Source: UBA1259 sp964453915
GTDB lineage: Bacteria; Bacillota; Clostridia; Christensenellales; Borkfalkiaceae
Direction: 5' to 3'
NCBI GenBank assembly: GCA_964453915.1
Contig: CAYVPW010000010.1
Coordinates: 1 to 33,641 of the forward strand
DNA: 33,641 nucleotides
In this document: in pieces, positions 16,731-22,994 of the stretch
Layout of the letters: every line of letters begins with the position of its first letter
Numbering within the stretch: position 1 is the stretch's first letter
Made by a program: the position numbers and the translations under genes
The notes under the pieces: model-generated
Seen by the model: only the letters and a program-made list of their open reading frames with translations
Database searches by the model: none
What the model was told of the DNA's origin: nothing

Positions 16731-16958
16731 TTAAACGTTTAATATATCATCAAAACTCACGTTTAATATTTTTTTAATCAAAACTATTTCGTCCGGATAA
16801 AGATGCCTTTGCCCGACTTCGATTTTCGCTATGGCGCTTCTTGTAATGTCGCATCCGCAAAGTTGCAGTTTTGTTGCAAGTTTTTCTTGAGTAATTTTTT
16901 GGCTTTCCCTTATTTTTCTTATGTTTTCTCCAACCTTTTTTTCGATTCCCGCATTCAT
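16731..16958 (-). CDS. XRE-family helix-turn-helix regulator
   Basis: 75 aa from ATG 16958. The whole protein is one lambda-repressor-like HTH: GENIRKIRESQKITQEKLA, then ITRSAIAKIEVGQRHLYPDE, then ILNVSFDDIL. There is no extra domain. A longer frame begins at TTG 17012 but adds a non-conserved leader, overlaps the palindrome at 16982-16999 and lacks a ribosome binding site, whereas ATG 16958 has GGAGA about 12 nt upstream. It is divergent from the TasA-like gene. Two matching 18-bp palindromes (16982, 17040) lie in between, so it probably represses both itself and the TasA-like gene, in the manner of SinR and tapA-sipW-tasA in Bacillus. That parallel is inference from layout; the protein is shorter than SinR and lacks its SinI-binding domain. 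Confidence 0.82.
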   Translation of the reverse strand: MNAGIEKKVGENIRKIRESQKITQEKLATKLQLCGCDITRSAIAKIEVGQRHLYPDEIVLIKKILNVSFDDILNV

Positions 16959-16981
16959 ATTTTTAAAAATTCTCCAAAATT

Positions 16982-16999
16982 TGCGCTTAAACAGGTGCA
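16982..16999. promoter_or_regulatory. Palindromic operator candidate 1
   Basis: On the minus strand TGCACCTGTTTAAGCGCA, matching the second site at 14 or more of 18 positions and ending 6 bp before the -35 box of the plus-strand promoter at 17006. The half-site is TGCRC. It also lies just upstream of the XRE ribosome binding site. Confidence 0.6.
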
Positions 17000-17005
17000 A
17001 AACGC

Positions 17006-17034
17006 TTGGCAATAATGTACAAAATTTTTAGAAT
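17006..17034 (+). promoter_or_regulatory. Promoter of the TasA-like/SipW-like unit
   Basis: TTGGCA (17006-17011), 17-bp spacer, TAGAAT (17029-17034). Start expected near 17041, inside the second palindrome, leaving a leader of about 155 nt with a small hairpin TTCGC-CTTG-GCGAA at 17151-17164. Confidence 0.6.
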
Positions 17035-17039
17035 GTTCT

Positions 17040-17057
17040 TGCACTTATATAGGTGCA
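17040..17057. promoter_or_regulatory. Palindromic operator candidate 2
   Basis: On the minus strand TGCACCTATATAAGTGCA, a near-perfect palindrome (TGCAC-N8-GTGCA) positioned on the predicted transcription start of the TasA-like gene. It is centred 58 bp from site 1. Confidence 0.65.
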
Positions 17058-17195
17058 TTATCTTTTTGAGGTGAAAATATACAGTATTTACCTTATATTT
17101 TTTTTAAAAAAATAAAATTATTTTTGTAAAAACGGTACTTTGCCAAAAGTTTCGCCTTGGCGAAGGACGTAAATATTATCTAGGAGAGTGAAAAA

Positions 17196-17792
17196 ATGAA
17201 GAAATCAATGAGAAGAATCGGTTTTATCATTTCGCTTGCGCTAATTTTAACTATCGGCGGAGTTTATGCGACTTTTTATTATGCACAAGGCAATGCAGAT
17301 GACCAAAGCAGTAATATCGGATATACCATAGCGGGTACAGACGTAGAAACAAAAAAAGGTACTATAACTGTTTGAGACGTTCAAATAAACGTAGACGATA
17401 CAGACAACGATTTAGTTGTAGACGGCACTATTAGTACTATGACCGTTAAGTTTGAGCCTGCTGCGCAAGGTGCGGATAAAGACGTTTTTGACAACGGTAT
17501 AAAATTAAAAATGGTTATTACCGTTTCTAATAACGAATACACCGATGCAGCTGATGAAAATGCCGTTAAGTCTATTTACGTTCTCAGCGGATATAACACT
17601 GCTTGCGGAGATGTGGGATACGTTGAGTTAAACAGCGGGAACAAGGTAAAAGGCGAAATTACCGTAAATTTATCTGATTATATTTCCGTTAATGCTATTT
17701 CTCTTCCCACAAAGAGCGATTACGATAATTATAAAACGGCATTCGACAACGCAAAAATAACTATTACTATAAGCGAAGTTGTAGACGCTTAA
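17196..17792 (+). pseudogene. TasA/camelysin-like secreted matrix protein, interrupted by in-frame TGA
   Basis: A 198-codon frame begins at ATG 17196 with a strong AGGAG 10 nt upstream. It shows a long signal peptide (MKKSMRRIGFIISLALILTI, then GGVYATFYYAQGNADDQSSN) of the SipW-dependent type, then a beta-rich domain (INVDDTDNDLVVDGTIST, later GEITVNLSDYISV). This resembles TasA/CalY biofilm fibre proteins in size and layout, although detailed homology cannot be verified by eye. Codon 60 is TGA (17373-17375) in GTITV-stop-DVQINV, while the frame and amino-acid character continue unbroken to 17792. One base change (for example TGG to TGA) explains this. UGA recoding is unlikely because RF2 is present and other genes stop at TGA. 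Rare read-through or an assembly error remain possible. SipW-like peptidase follows 26 nt later. Confidence 0.72.
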
Positions 17793-17818
17793 TAACAATA
17801 AATAAAAGAGTTTAGAAT

Positions 17819-18295
17819 ATGGACTTTAACGTTTACATATTCGTGCTGACAATGGTGGTTTTCGTTGCCGTTGGTTTGAGTTTTTCCGTCTTAATAGCGA
17901 AGGACGTTATAAACACTGTAAAGGCAACGAAGTTAGGTTTGAACGACCGTGAAATAGAAAAAACAAGGCGGGATGAAATGGCGAAACAAAAGCATCCCGT
18001 GCTTTGTTTTTTTACGGATAAAGTTATTCCCGTAATTCTTGTTTTAATCGTTGTTTCTGCGTTGATATTTTCCGTGATTATAAGAACTAACGAAAAGAAT
18101 AACGTTAGCAACGATTTTTCGCTTAAAGTGGTAGAAAGCGGTTCAATGTCTTATAAAAACGAAAACAACGGGTACTTAAAAGAAAACGACTTAAACGACC
18201 AAATTATGCAGTACGATTTAATTGTTGTTTCGGCGTTGCCAAAAGAGAGCGAATTAAAAGTATACGATATAGTAGTTTATGAAAAAAACGGGTAA
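17819..18295 (+). CDS. SipW-like type I signal peptidase, C-terminally truncated
   Basis: 158 aa. One transmembrane helix lies near residues 5-27 and a second near 66-90. Then comes VVESGSMSYKN with the serine of the SGSM catalytic box, and later YDLIVVSALP and KVYDIVVYEKNG, which correspond to the start of the conserved boxes that follow. It stops there (TAA 18293-18295), before the His/Arg box that supplies the second catalytic residue in SipW/ER-type peptidases, so it is predicted inactive. The stop follows an A7 run (18282-18288). One more A would extend the frame by about 39 codons into unrelated-looking sequence ending at 18414. Expected client: the TasA-like protein just upstream. The ribosome binding site is weak (AAGAG). 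Confidence 0.72.
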   Translation: MDFNVYIFVLTMVVFVAVGLSFSVLIAKDVINTVKATKLGLNDREIEKTRRDEMAKQKHPVLCFFTDKVIPVILVLIVVSALIFSVIIRTNEKNNVSNDFSLKVVESGSMSYKNENNGYLKENDLNDQIMQYDLIVVSALPKESELKVYDIVVYEKNG

Positions 18296-18414
18296 ATACT
18301 TTTAACGTTTTTAATTATACCGTTGAGGTGTTATATTCTAATTGCATAACTACGTATAAGAAACTTGACGGCAAAGCCGACGATATGTATATGATTATTA
18401 TGCAAGTTAAATAA
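18286..18414 (+). pseudogene. Orphan 3' coding remnant after the SipW-like gene
   Basis: In the +2 frame relative to the SipW-like stop, an open stretch reads VNTFNVFNYTVEVLYS, continues through TTYKKLDGKADD and ends MIIMQVK-stop at 18412-18414, directly before a terminator. It has no start or ribosome binding site. Its composition looks coding and may be the tail of a deleted gene joined to the truncated peptidase. Family unknown. Confidence 0.4.
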
Positions 18415-18439
18415 AAAAATAAAACGTTCTAAAATATAC

Positions 18440-18470
18440 AAGCGGCGGATTGAAAAATCCGCCGCTTTTA
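18440..18470. terminator. Terminator after the matrix locus
   Basis: AAGCGGCGGATT (18440-18451) pairs perfectly with AATCCGCCGCTT (18456-18467), loop GAAA, then TTTAAT. It faces the convergent pnuC gene and may serve both. Confidence 0.85.
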
Positions 18471-18527
18471 ATTTATGCGGTTAAGGCTGTATTATACATG
18501 ATTAAATTGATGATTTAGTTAAATAAT

Positions 18528-19236
18528 TTACTTGTTTTCGTTTTGCCATTTTGCCATTTTAAGCCAGCTAAAAAAACCGTATACGTCGTTAAACAAAAAG
18601 GTTATAAAGCACACCAAAACGGAAAGATAAGTAATATTTTGTATAGTTGCAAGCGTCCATAATATTATTAAAACCACGTCGTTTGCCGCATAAAACAAAG
18701 CGTAAAGCGGGCTTCTTCTAAAAGTATAGTAGGCGGCGAAAAAACTTGTTGCAACGGACACTGTGCTTACTATTAAGTTTGCGGTGTTTAACGCTTTTAA
18801 TATAAAGTAAAAAGCAACGGTCACAGAAAGAGCGATAATTAAAGATAAATAAACTTCTGTTTTGCCTATTTTGTTTACTTTTACTTCCGCCCCGTTTTTA
18901 TCGTAAGGGTTTTTTAGCCAAGATATTAAAGAAAAAATTGTCATAGGAAGAGTCATACCAAGGTAGGTAATCATTTCTCCGTAATATGCAAAGGTATAGG
19001 ATATAATCCCGTATAAGATACTAAAAACAATCATAAGTATTTGCCCTATAGGGTTGCCCTTTGCGCAGTATACTAAAGACGTTGCGCCTATAACAGAAGA
19101 TATTAAAGACAGGTAATTGCTTCCTTCAAATATAAAGAAAGAAACAACGATAACGGATACAGATATTATCCACAGCCAAAAGGGTTTTTTATCTAGTTTT
19201 AAAGGTTAAGCGATTTGCCGTTAAATTTTTGCCCAT
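18528..19236 (-). pseudogene. pnuC: PnuC-family nicotinamide riboside transporter, frameshifted near the N-terminus
   Basis: Membrane importer of NAD precursors. The main frame carries LVYCAKGNPIGQILMIVFS, YTFRRSPLYALFYAANDVVL and NDVYGFFSW, all characteristic of PnuC, with about seven hydrophobic helices. The 168-aa frame from ATG 19034 lacks the first helices. Those helices (KPFWLWIISVSVIVV, then FFIFEGSNYLSLISSVIGA) are encoded upstream in the same frame without a start codon. The true start is ATG 19236, with GGAGA 6 nt upstream, reading MGKNLTANRLTFKTR-stop. Removing one A from the AAAA at about 19197-19200 fuses the two into about 235 aa, the normal PnuC length. So this copy carries a one-base insertion, or a sequencing error. 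Confidence 0.8.
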
Positions 19237-19256
19237 AATTTTTCTCCAAAAAAATA

Positions 19257-19340
19257 AGCACTCTCATTCCGTATCTTCAAAGACCTAACGATACGAAAAA
19301 GAATGCCTTGCATTCCTACCCGGTGGTAGTTGTTTTTTGT
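19257..19340 (-). ncRNA. Structured 5' leader of pnuC (riboswitch candidate)
   Basis: On the minus strand the leader (start near 19343, about 107 nt) folds as hairpin CTACC-ACCG-GGTAG (19329-19316), hairpin GAATGC-AAG-GCATTC (19315-19301) and hairpin CGTATC/GATACG (19295-19270). GCATTC (19306-19301) can alternatively pair with GAATG (19269-19265), which extends the third hairpin and excludes the second. Mutually exclusive pairings before a PnuC gene suggest ligand control. NAD+-II (pnuC motif) riboswitches are known before such genes, but I cannot confirm the class by eye. Confidence 0.45.
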
Positions 19341-19349
19341 TTTTTCTTG

Positions 19350-19378
19350 ATAATATCAAAAAAACTGGCGATTGTCAA
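19350..19378 (-). promoter_or_regulatory. Promoter of pnuC
   Basis: On the minus strand TTGACA (19378-19373), 17-bp spacer, TATTAT (19355-19350). It is back to back with the glycine-riboswitch promoter; 41 bp separate the two -35 boxes. Confidence 0.8.
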
Positions 19379-19419
19379 ATAAAAACAAGTAAAATAATTG
19401 ATTATACGCTTAAAATCGT

Positions 19420-19448
19420 TTGACAACGGTTGATTAAAAGAGTATTAT
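19420..19448 (+). promoter_or_regulatory. Promoter of the glycine riboswitch/symporter gene
   Basis: TTGACA (19420-19425), 17-bp spacer, TATTAT (19443-19448). The predicted start near 19455 places the riboswitch in the leader. Confidence 0.8.
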
Positions 19449-19489
19449 AATCACAGTTTAATAATCTCGTTTACCATAGCGGAATATTT

Positions 19490-19598
19490 TTTAGACCGTT
19501 ATGTCAGAGGACTCTGGAGAATTTCGTTTAAACCTTAAACGAATGCCGAAGGTGCAAGGCTAAAAGCCGAATCTCTCAGGCAAAAGGACAGGGCAAAT
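19490..19598 (+). ncRNA. Glycine riboswitch (gcvT motif)
   Basis: The conserved aptamer is recognisable: GGACTCTGGAGAA, a variable hairpin CGTTTAA/TTAAACG, the core ATGCCGAAGGTGCAA, hairpin GGC/GCC, and ATCTCTCAGGCAAAAGGACAG. Only one full aptamer is present; the upstream GACCGTTATGTCAGAGGAC may be the reduced partner seen in singlet glycine riboswitches. A terminator follows at 19619, so control is probably at transcription. Confidence 0.93.
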
Positions 19599-19618
19599 AT
19601 TTATATTTGTATTTTTTG

Positions 19619-19654
19619 GAGTCTTTATTTTTTTATAAAGGCTCTATTTTTTTT
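19619..19654 (+). terminator. Expression-platform terminator of the glycine riboswitch
   Basis: GAGTCTTTAT (19619-19628) pairs with ATAAAGGCTC (19635-19644, one G-U pair), loop T6, then TATTTTTTTT. It lies between the aptamer and the gene's ribosome binding site (GGAAGG at 19657-19662), so glycine-dependent folding would decide whether transcription enters the symporter gene. Confidence 0.8.
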
Positions 19655-19670
19655 ACGGAAGGTCAAAATT

Positions 19671-21167
19671 ATGCAAGCAATTTACAACGTACTAGATTGG
19701 ATTGACAGCAATATATTGTGGGGAATTCCCATGATTATATTGATACTTTTAGCAGGTATTTTACTTACCGTTAGAAGCAAAGCGTTGCAAGTAAGAAGGT
19801 TTAAGCTTTCTATGAGCGAAACGATGGGCAAAACGCTAAAAGGAACCAAGAAGGGTAAAAAGAACAAAAGCGACAAGTCGCTTTCTCCGTTTTCCGCTTT
19901 TTGCACAGCAGTGTCCGGAACGGTAGGAACGGGCAATATAGTCGGCGTGACTACGGCTATTATAGCCGGCGGACCGGGCGCCGTGTTTTGGATGTGGGTA
20001 TCTGCATTTTTCGGCTGTGTGACAAAGTATTCCGAAATTACTCTAGGTATGTTTTATAGAAAAAAAGACTATAAAGGGGAGTATCTTGGCGGACCTGTGT
20101 ACTACATAGAAAACGGCGTAAGAAAAAAATGGCTTGCAGTAATGTTTGCCGTATTTACAACGCTTGCTGCGGTGGGCTACGGTTCCGTTCAGTCTAATAC
20201 TATTCAAACCACTTGGAAGGCGGCGTTTGAAATACCCACGTGGGTCACGGCGTTAATAGTTGCTTTCTTTACGGCTTTGGTCGTTTTGGGCGGGTTGAAA
20301 AGAATAGGCAGCGTGACTACCGTTATGGTCCCCTTTATGGCTATTGCCTTTATAATAATGGCGCTTATTTTAATATTTGCAAATATTGCGGCTGTTCCCG
20401 CAGCGTTTGCTTCTATCTTTACTTCTGCGTTTACCACAAAATCTGCTCTCGGCGGGTTTATGGGGTATGGAATTGCTCAAGCAATGAGATACGGATTTGC
20501 TCGCGGAATCTTTTCTAACGAAGCGGGGCTTGGGTCGTCTAGTATGGTACACACCACTTCCGATAACCGCGAACCGGTAGAACAAGGGCTTTGGGGAATA
20601 TTCGAGGTATTTTTGGATACCTTTATAATTTGTACGCTTACCGCTTTATTTGTGCTAACTTCCGGATTAAACGTCACTGCGGAATCGGACGGCGCAACTG
20701 TGGCAATGAGCGCATTTACGGGACTTTTCGGAACGTTCGGCACTATTGCATACAGCATTATTTTGCCGCTATTTGCTTTTTCTACCGTTCTTGCGTGGGC
20801 GGTATATGGGGCAAAGGCAACGCAGTATATATTTAAAAATCATCAAAAGGCAAGCAAAATAGTGTATAATATTTTGTATATTGCCTTGATAATAATAGTA
20901 GGGTTGATAACTTATTTTGCAGGGGACGATAATTTAGGGTCTAAATTCGTTTGGCTTTTCTCGGATATGACCAACGGACTTATGGCAATACCCAACCTTA
21001 TAGCACTTGTAATATTAAGCGGACAGGTTGTAAAAATAACAAAGAACTATTTTGACAGAAAAAAAGGTTTACCTGTTAAACCTATGCTTTCCGTTTATGA
21101 AGCAGAAAACGACTATTTGATTAAACAGGCAGAATTAGAGCAAGAATTTGAAAAGGTAGATGCTTAA
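19671..21167 (+). CDS. Sodium:alanine/glycine symporter, AGCS family
   Basis: 498-aa inner membrane transporter with about ten or eleven helices; imports alanine or glycine with Na+. The N-terminal ILLAGILLTVRSKALQVRRF, the glycine-rich SGTVGTGNIVGVTTAIIAGG (about residues 83-102), the region around GGPVYYIENGVRKKW and SNEAGLGSSSMVHTTS are hallmark AGCS motifs. A glycine riboswitch in the leader points to glycine as the physiological substrate or signal. Whether the riboswitch turns the gene on or off cannot be told without folding analysis. GGAAGG lies 8 nt before the ATG. A long hairpin terminator follows, so the gene is monocistronic. Length and motifs are complete. Confidence 0.95.
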   Translation: MQAIYNVLDWIDSNILWGIPMIILILLAGILLTVRSKALQVRRFKLSMSETMGKTLKGTKKGKKNKSDKSLSPFSAFCTAVSGTVGTGNIVGVTTAIIAGGPGAVFWMWVSAFFGCVTKYSEITLGMFYRKKDYKGEYLGGPVYYIENGVRKKWLAVMFAVFTTLAAVGYGSVQSNTIQTTWKAAFEIPTWVTALIVAFFTALVVLGGLKRIGSVTTVMVPFMAIAFIIMALILIFANIAAVPAAFASIFTSAFTTKSALGGFMGYGIAQAMRYGFARGIFSNEAGLGSSSMVHTTSDNREPVEQGLWGIFEVFLDTFIICTLTALFVLTSGLNVTAESDGATVAMSAFTGLFGTFGTIAYSIILPLFAFSTVLAWAVYGAKATQYIFKNHQKASKIVYNILYIALIIIVGLITYFAGDDNLGSKFVWLFSDMTNGLMAIPNLIALVILSGQVVKITKNYFDRKKGLPVKPMLSVYEAENDYLIKQAELEQEFEKVDA

Positions 21168-21176
21168 AACGAATAA

Positions 21177-21249
21177 AAATCCACCGATAAAAACCAAACA
21201 AAAGCACATATGCTTAGCAATGGTTTTATCCGGTGGATTTGTTTTTTTA
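21177..21249 (+). terminator. Terminator after the symporter gene
   Basis: AAATCCACCG (21177-21186) pairs with CGGTGGATTT (21231-21240), extended by ATAAAAACCA/TGGTTTTAT with a one-base offset, then GTTTTTTT. Confidence 0.8.
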
Positions 21250-21332
21250 TAGTAAAATTTTCTCGGCAACGCGTGATTTTGTGTTTTGGGTTTATAAAAA
21301 GGCAAAACAAGCGTTGCCGTTGTTTTTTAGTA

Positions 21333-21361
21333 TTGACAAAGTATGATGAATGTATTAAAAT
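21333..21361 (+). promoter_or_regulatory. Promoter of the polysaccharide operon
   Basis: TTGACA (21333-21338), 17-bp spacer, TAAAAT (21356-21361). The start near 21368 gives a leader of about 85 nt containing AACAC/GTGTT and GGC/GCC hairpins (about 21404-21435). All genes downstream to the window end run the same way with small gaps or overlaps, so this is probably the main promoter. Confidence 0.7.
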
Positions 21362-21452
21362 ATACAAGATAATATAATAATTTAGCGTGGCGTGGTGTAG
21401 CTAACACAAAAAAACGTGTGTTGGCGGCATAAGCCGGTTGGGATATCTTGTT

Positions 21453-22166
21453 ATGTATAAGCATTTTTTTAAGAGGTTTTTTGATATAGTTTTATCCTTT
21501 TTAGGGCTCGCTATAGCGGCGATTCCTATGTTAATTATCGCTCTTTTGATAAAAATCGATTCTAAAGGTCCGGTTATTTTTAAGCAAGACAGAATAGGTA
21601 AAAACGGCAAGGTGTTTAAAATCTTAAAGTTCCGTTCTATGTGCGTAGGGGCAGAGCAAACGGGTAGCGGCGTTTACTCCGGAAAAGGCGATGCAAGAGT
21701 AACCAAAATAGGAAAAATACTAAGGGCAACCAGTTTAGACGAAATTCCGCAACTTATATCCGTTCTAAAAGGGGATATGAGTTTTATAGGCCCGCGGCCT
21801 CCGCTTACTTATCATCCGTGGACTTTTGATAAGTATACGGAAGAGCAAAAAAGAATGTTTGAAGTGCGTCCTGGTATTACGGGTTGGGCGCAAGTAAACG
21901 GTCGTAAAGACGTTGAGTGGAATAAAAGAATAAGCCTTAACGTTTGGTACGTAGATCATGTGTCTTTGTGGCTTGATATAAAAATACTTTTTAAAACCGT
22001 TGGCAAGGTGTTCACTAATGCCGATAACGAAAATAAAGGGGCTACGGTAATTTCTCAACCAAACGGTGGAGAAACAGAAAATTTAAACGCGGAAATAGCG
22101 CTAACGCAAAACACGGCGGTAGACAATAAAGAAGAAACGGAGTTTAAGGAAGAAAAAGATGCTTAA
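21453..22166 (+). CDS. Initiating sugar-phosphate transferase (PglC/WcaJ-type bacterial sugar transferase)
   Basis: Starts repeat-unit synthesis by moving a sugar phosphate from a UDP-sugar to undecaprenyl phosphate at the membrane. One N-terminal hydrophobic segment (RFFDIVLSFLGLAIAAIPML), then the catalytic domain with GPVIFKQDRIGKNGKVFKIL, SLDEIPQLISVLKGDMSFIG (the Asp-Glu catalytic pair) and PRPPL, then RPGITGWAQVNGR. This is the short, monotopic PglC-like form rather than the long WbaP form. A Glu/Asn-rich C-terminal tail of about 45 residues is unusual. I chose ATG 21453 over an upstream TTG because family members begin shortly before KRFFD. It overlaps the aldolase gene by 8 nt. Confidence 0.93.
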   Translation: MYKHFFKRFFDIVLSFLGLAIAAIPMLIIALLIKIDSKGPVIFKQDRIGKNGKVFKILKFRSMCVGAEQTGSGVYSGKGDARVTKIGKILRATSLDEIPQLISVLKGDMSFIGPRPPLTYHPWTFDKYTEEQKRMFEVRPGITGWAQVNGRKDVEWNKRISLNVWYVDHVSLWLDIKILFKTVGKVFTNADNENKGATVISQPNGGETENLNAEIALTQNTAVDNKEETEFKEEKDA

Positions 22167-22992
22167 ACTTATGTACATAACAAACAATCCGGCTGTTGCA
22201 GAGATTGTGGAAAAGGCTGGCGTAGAACGCATTTTTATCGATATGGAATATATAGGTAAAAATATCCGCCAGGGTGGAATGGATACCGTGCAATATCATC
22301 ATTCGATTGAAGATATTCGTAAAATTCGCAGCGTAATTAAAAACTCTAAAATTATGGTGCGTTGCAATCCTATTCACGAAAGAACGGAAGCGTATTGCTC
22401 TTCTAAAGAAGAGATAGACGCTGCGATAAGTGCGGGGGCGGATATTTTAATGTTGCCGTATTTTAAAACCGCCGAAGAGGTTGAAGAGTTTATTCGTTTT
22501 GTTGACGGAAGAGCAAAGGTTTTACCGCTTGTAGAAACCCCGCAGGCTGTAGAGTGTATAGATGAAATTCTTGAACTTAACGGTCTAGACGAAATTTTTA
22601 TCGGATTAAACGATTTAAGTCTGGGATACGGTATGAAATTTATGTTTCAACTTTTAAGCGACGGAACGGTAGAAAAACTTTGCGATAAATTTAAGAAAAA
22701 AGGAATTCCTTACGGTTTTGGCGGAATTGCGGCGCTTGGGAAAGGTGCGTTGCCTTCAGAAAAAGTTATTGCAGAGCATTATAGGCTTGGCTCTACGTGT
22801 GCTATACTGTCCAGAAGTTTTTGCAATACCAACGTTATTACGGATTTAAACGAAATTCGCCGTATTTTTGACGTTGATTTAAAAGCAATTAGAAATTTAG
22901 AAACAAAATGTAAAAACGGCGATTTAGACTTTGAAAAAAACAAAGCGGAAGTAAAAGAAGCTGTTGATAAAATCTTAAAGGGATTAAACTAG
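22159..22992 (+). CDS. HpcH/HpaI-type aldolase/citrate-lyase-like protein
   Basis: 277 aa TIM-barrel class II aldolase relative. IFIDMEYIGK, MVRCNPI, AAISAGADILMLPYFKTAEE, VLPLVETPQAVE and GLDEIFIGLNDLSLGYG follow the family order, including the metal-binding glutamate (VET) and aspartate (LND). Known members cleave or form 2-keto-3-deoxy acids to release pyruvate. Within a polysaccharide operon and directly before a 2-hydroxyacid dehydrogenase (2-nt gap), it probably makes or trims a keto-acid-bearing building block; the exact substrate is unknown. It overlaps the sugar transferase by 8 nt. Confidence 0.85.
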   Translation: MLKLMYITNNPAVAEIVEKAGVERIFIDMEYIGKNIRQGGMDTVQYHHSIEDIRKIRSVIKNSKIMVRCNPIHERTEAYCSSKEEIDAAISAGADILMLPYFKTAEEVEEFIRFVDGRAKVLPLVETPQAVECIDEILELNGLDEIFIGLNDLSLGYGMKFMFQLLSDGTVEKLCDKFKKKGIPYGFGGIAALGKGALPSEKVIAEHYRLGSTCAILSRSFCNTNVITDLNEIRRIFDVDLKAIRNLETKCKNGDLDFEKNKAEVKEAVDKILKGLN

Positions 22993-22994
22993 CA

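Noticed and set aside
16959..17012. Longer N-terminus of the XRE regulator from TTG 17012
   Set aside because: No ribosome binding site, non-conserved residues, and it would place the operator palindrome inside the coding region.
17373..17375. UGA recoding as tryptophan, glycine or selenocysteine
   Set aside because: RF2 with its own regulatory UGA is present, several intact genes end in TGA, and no selenocysteine-insertion hairpin is evident.
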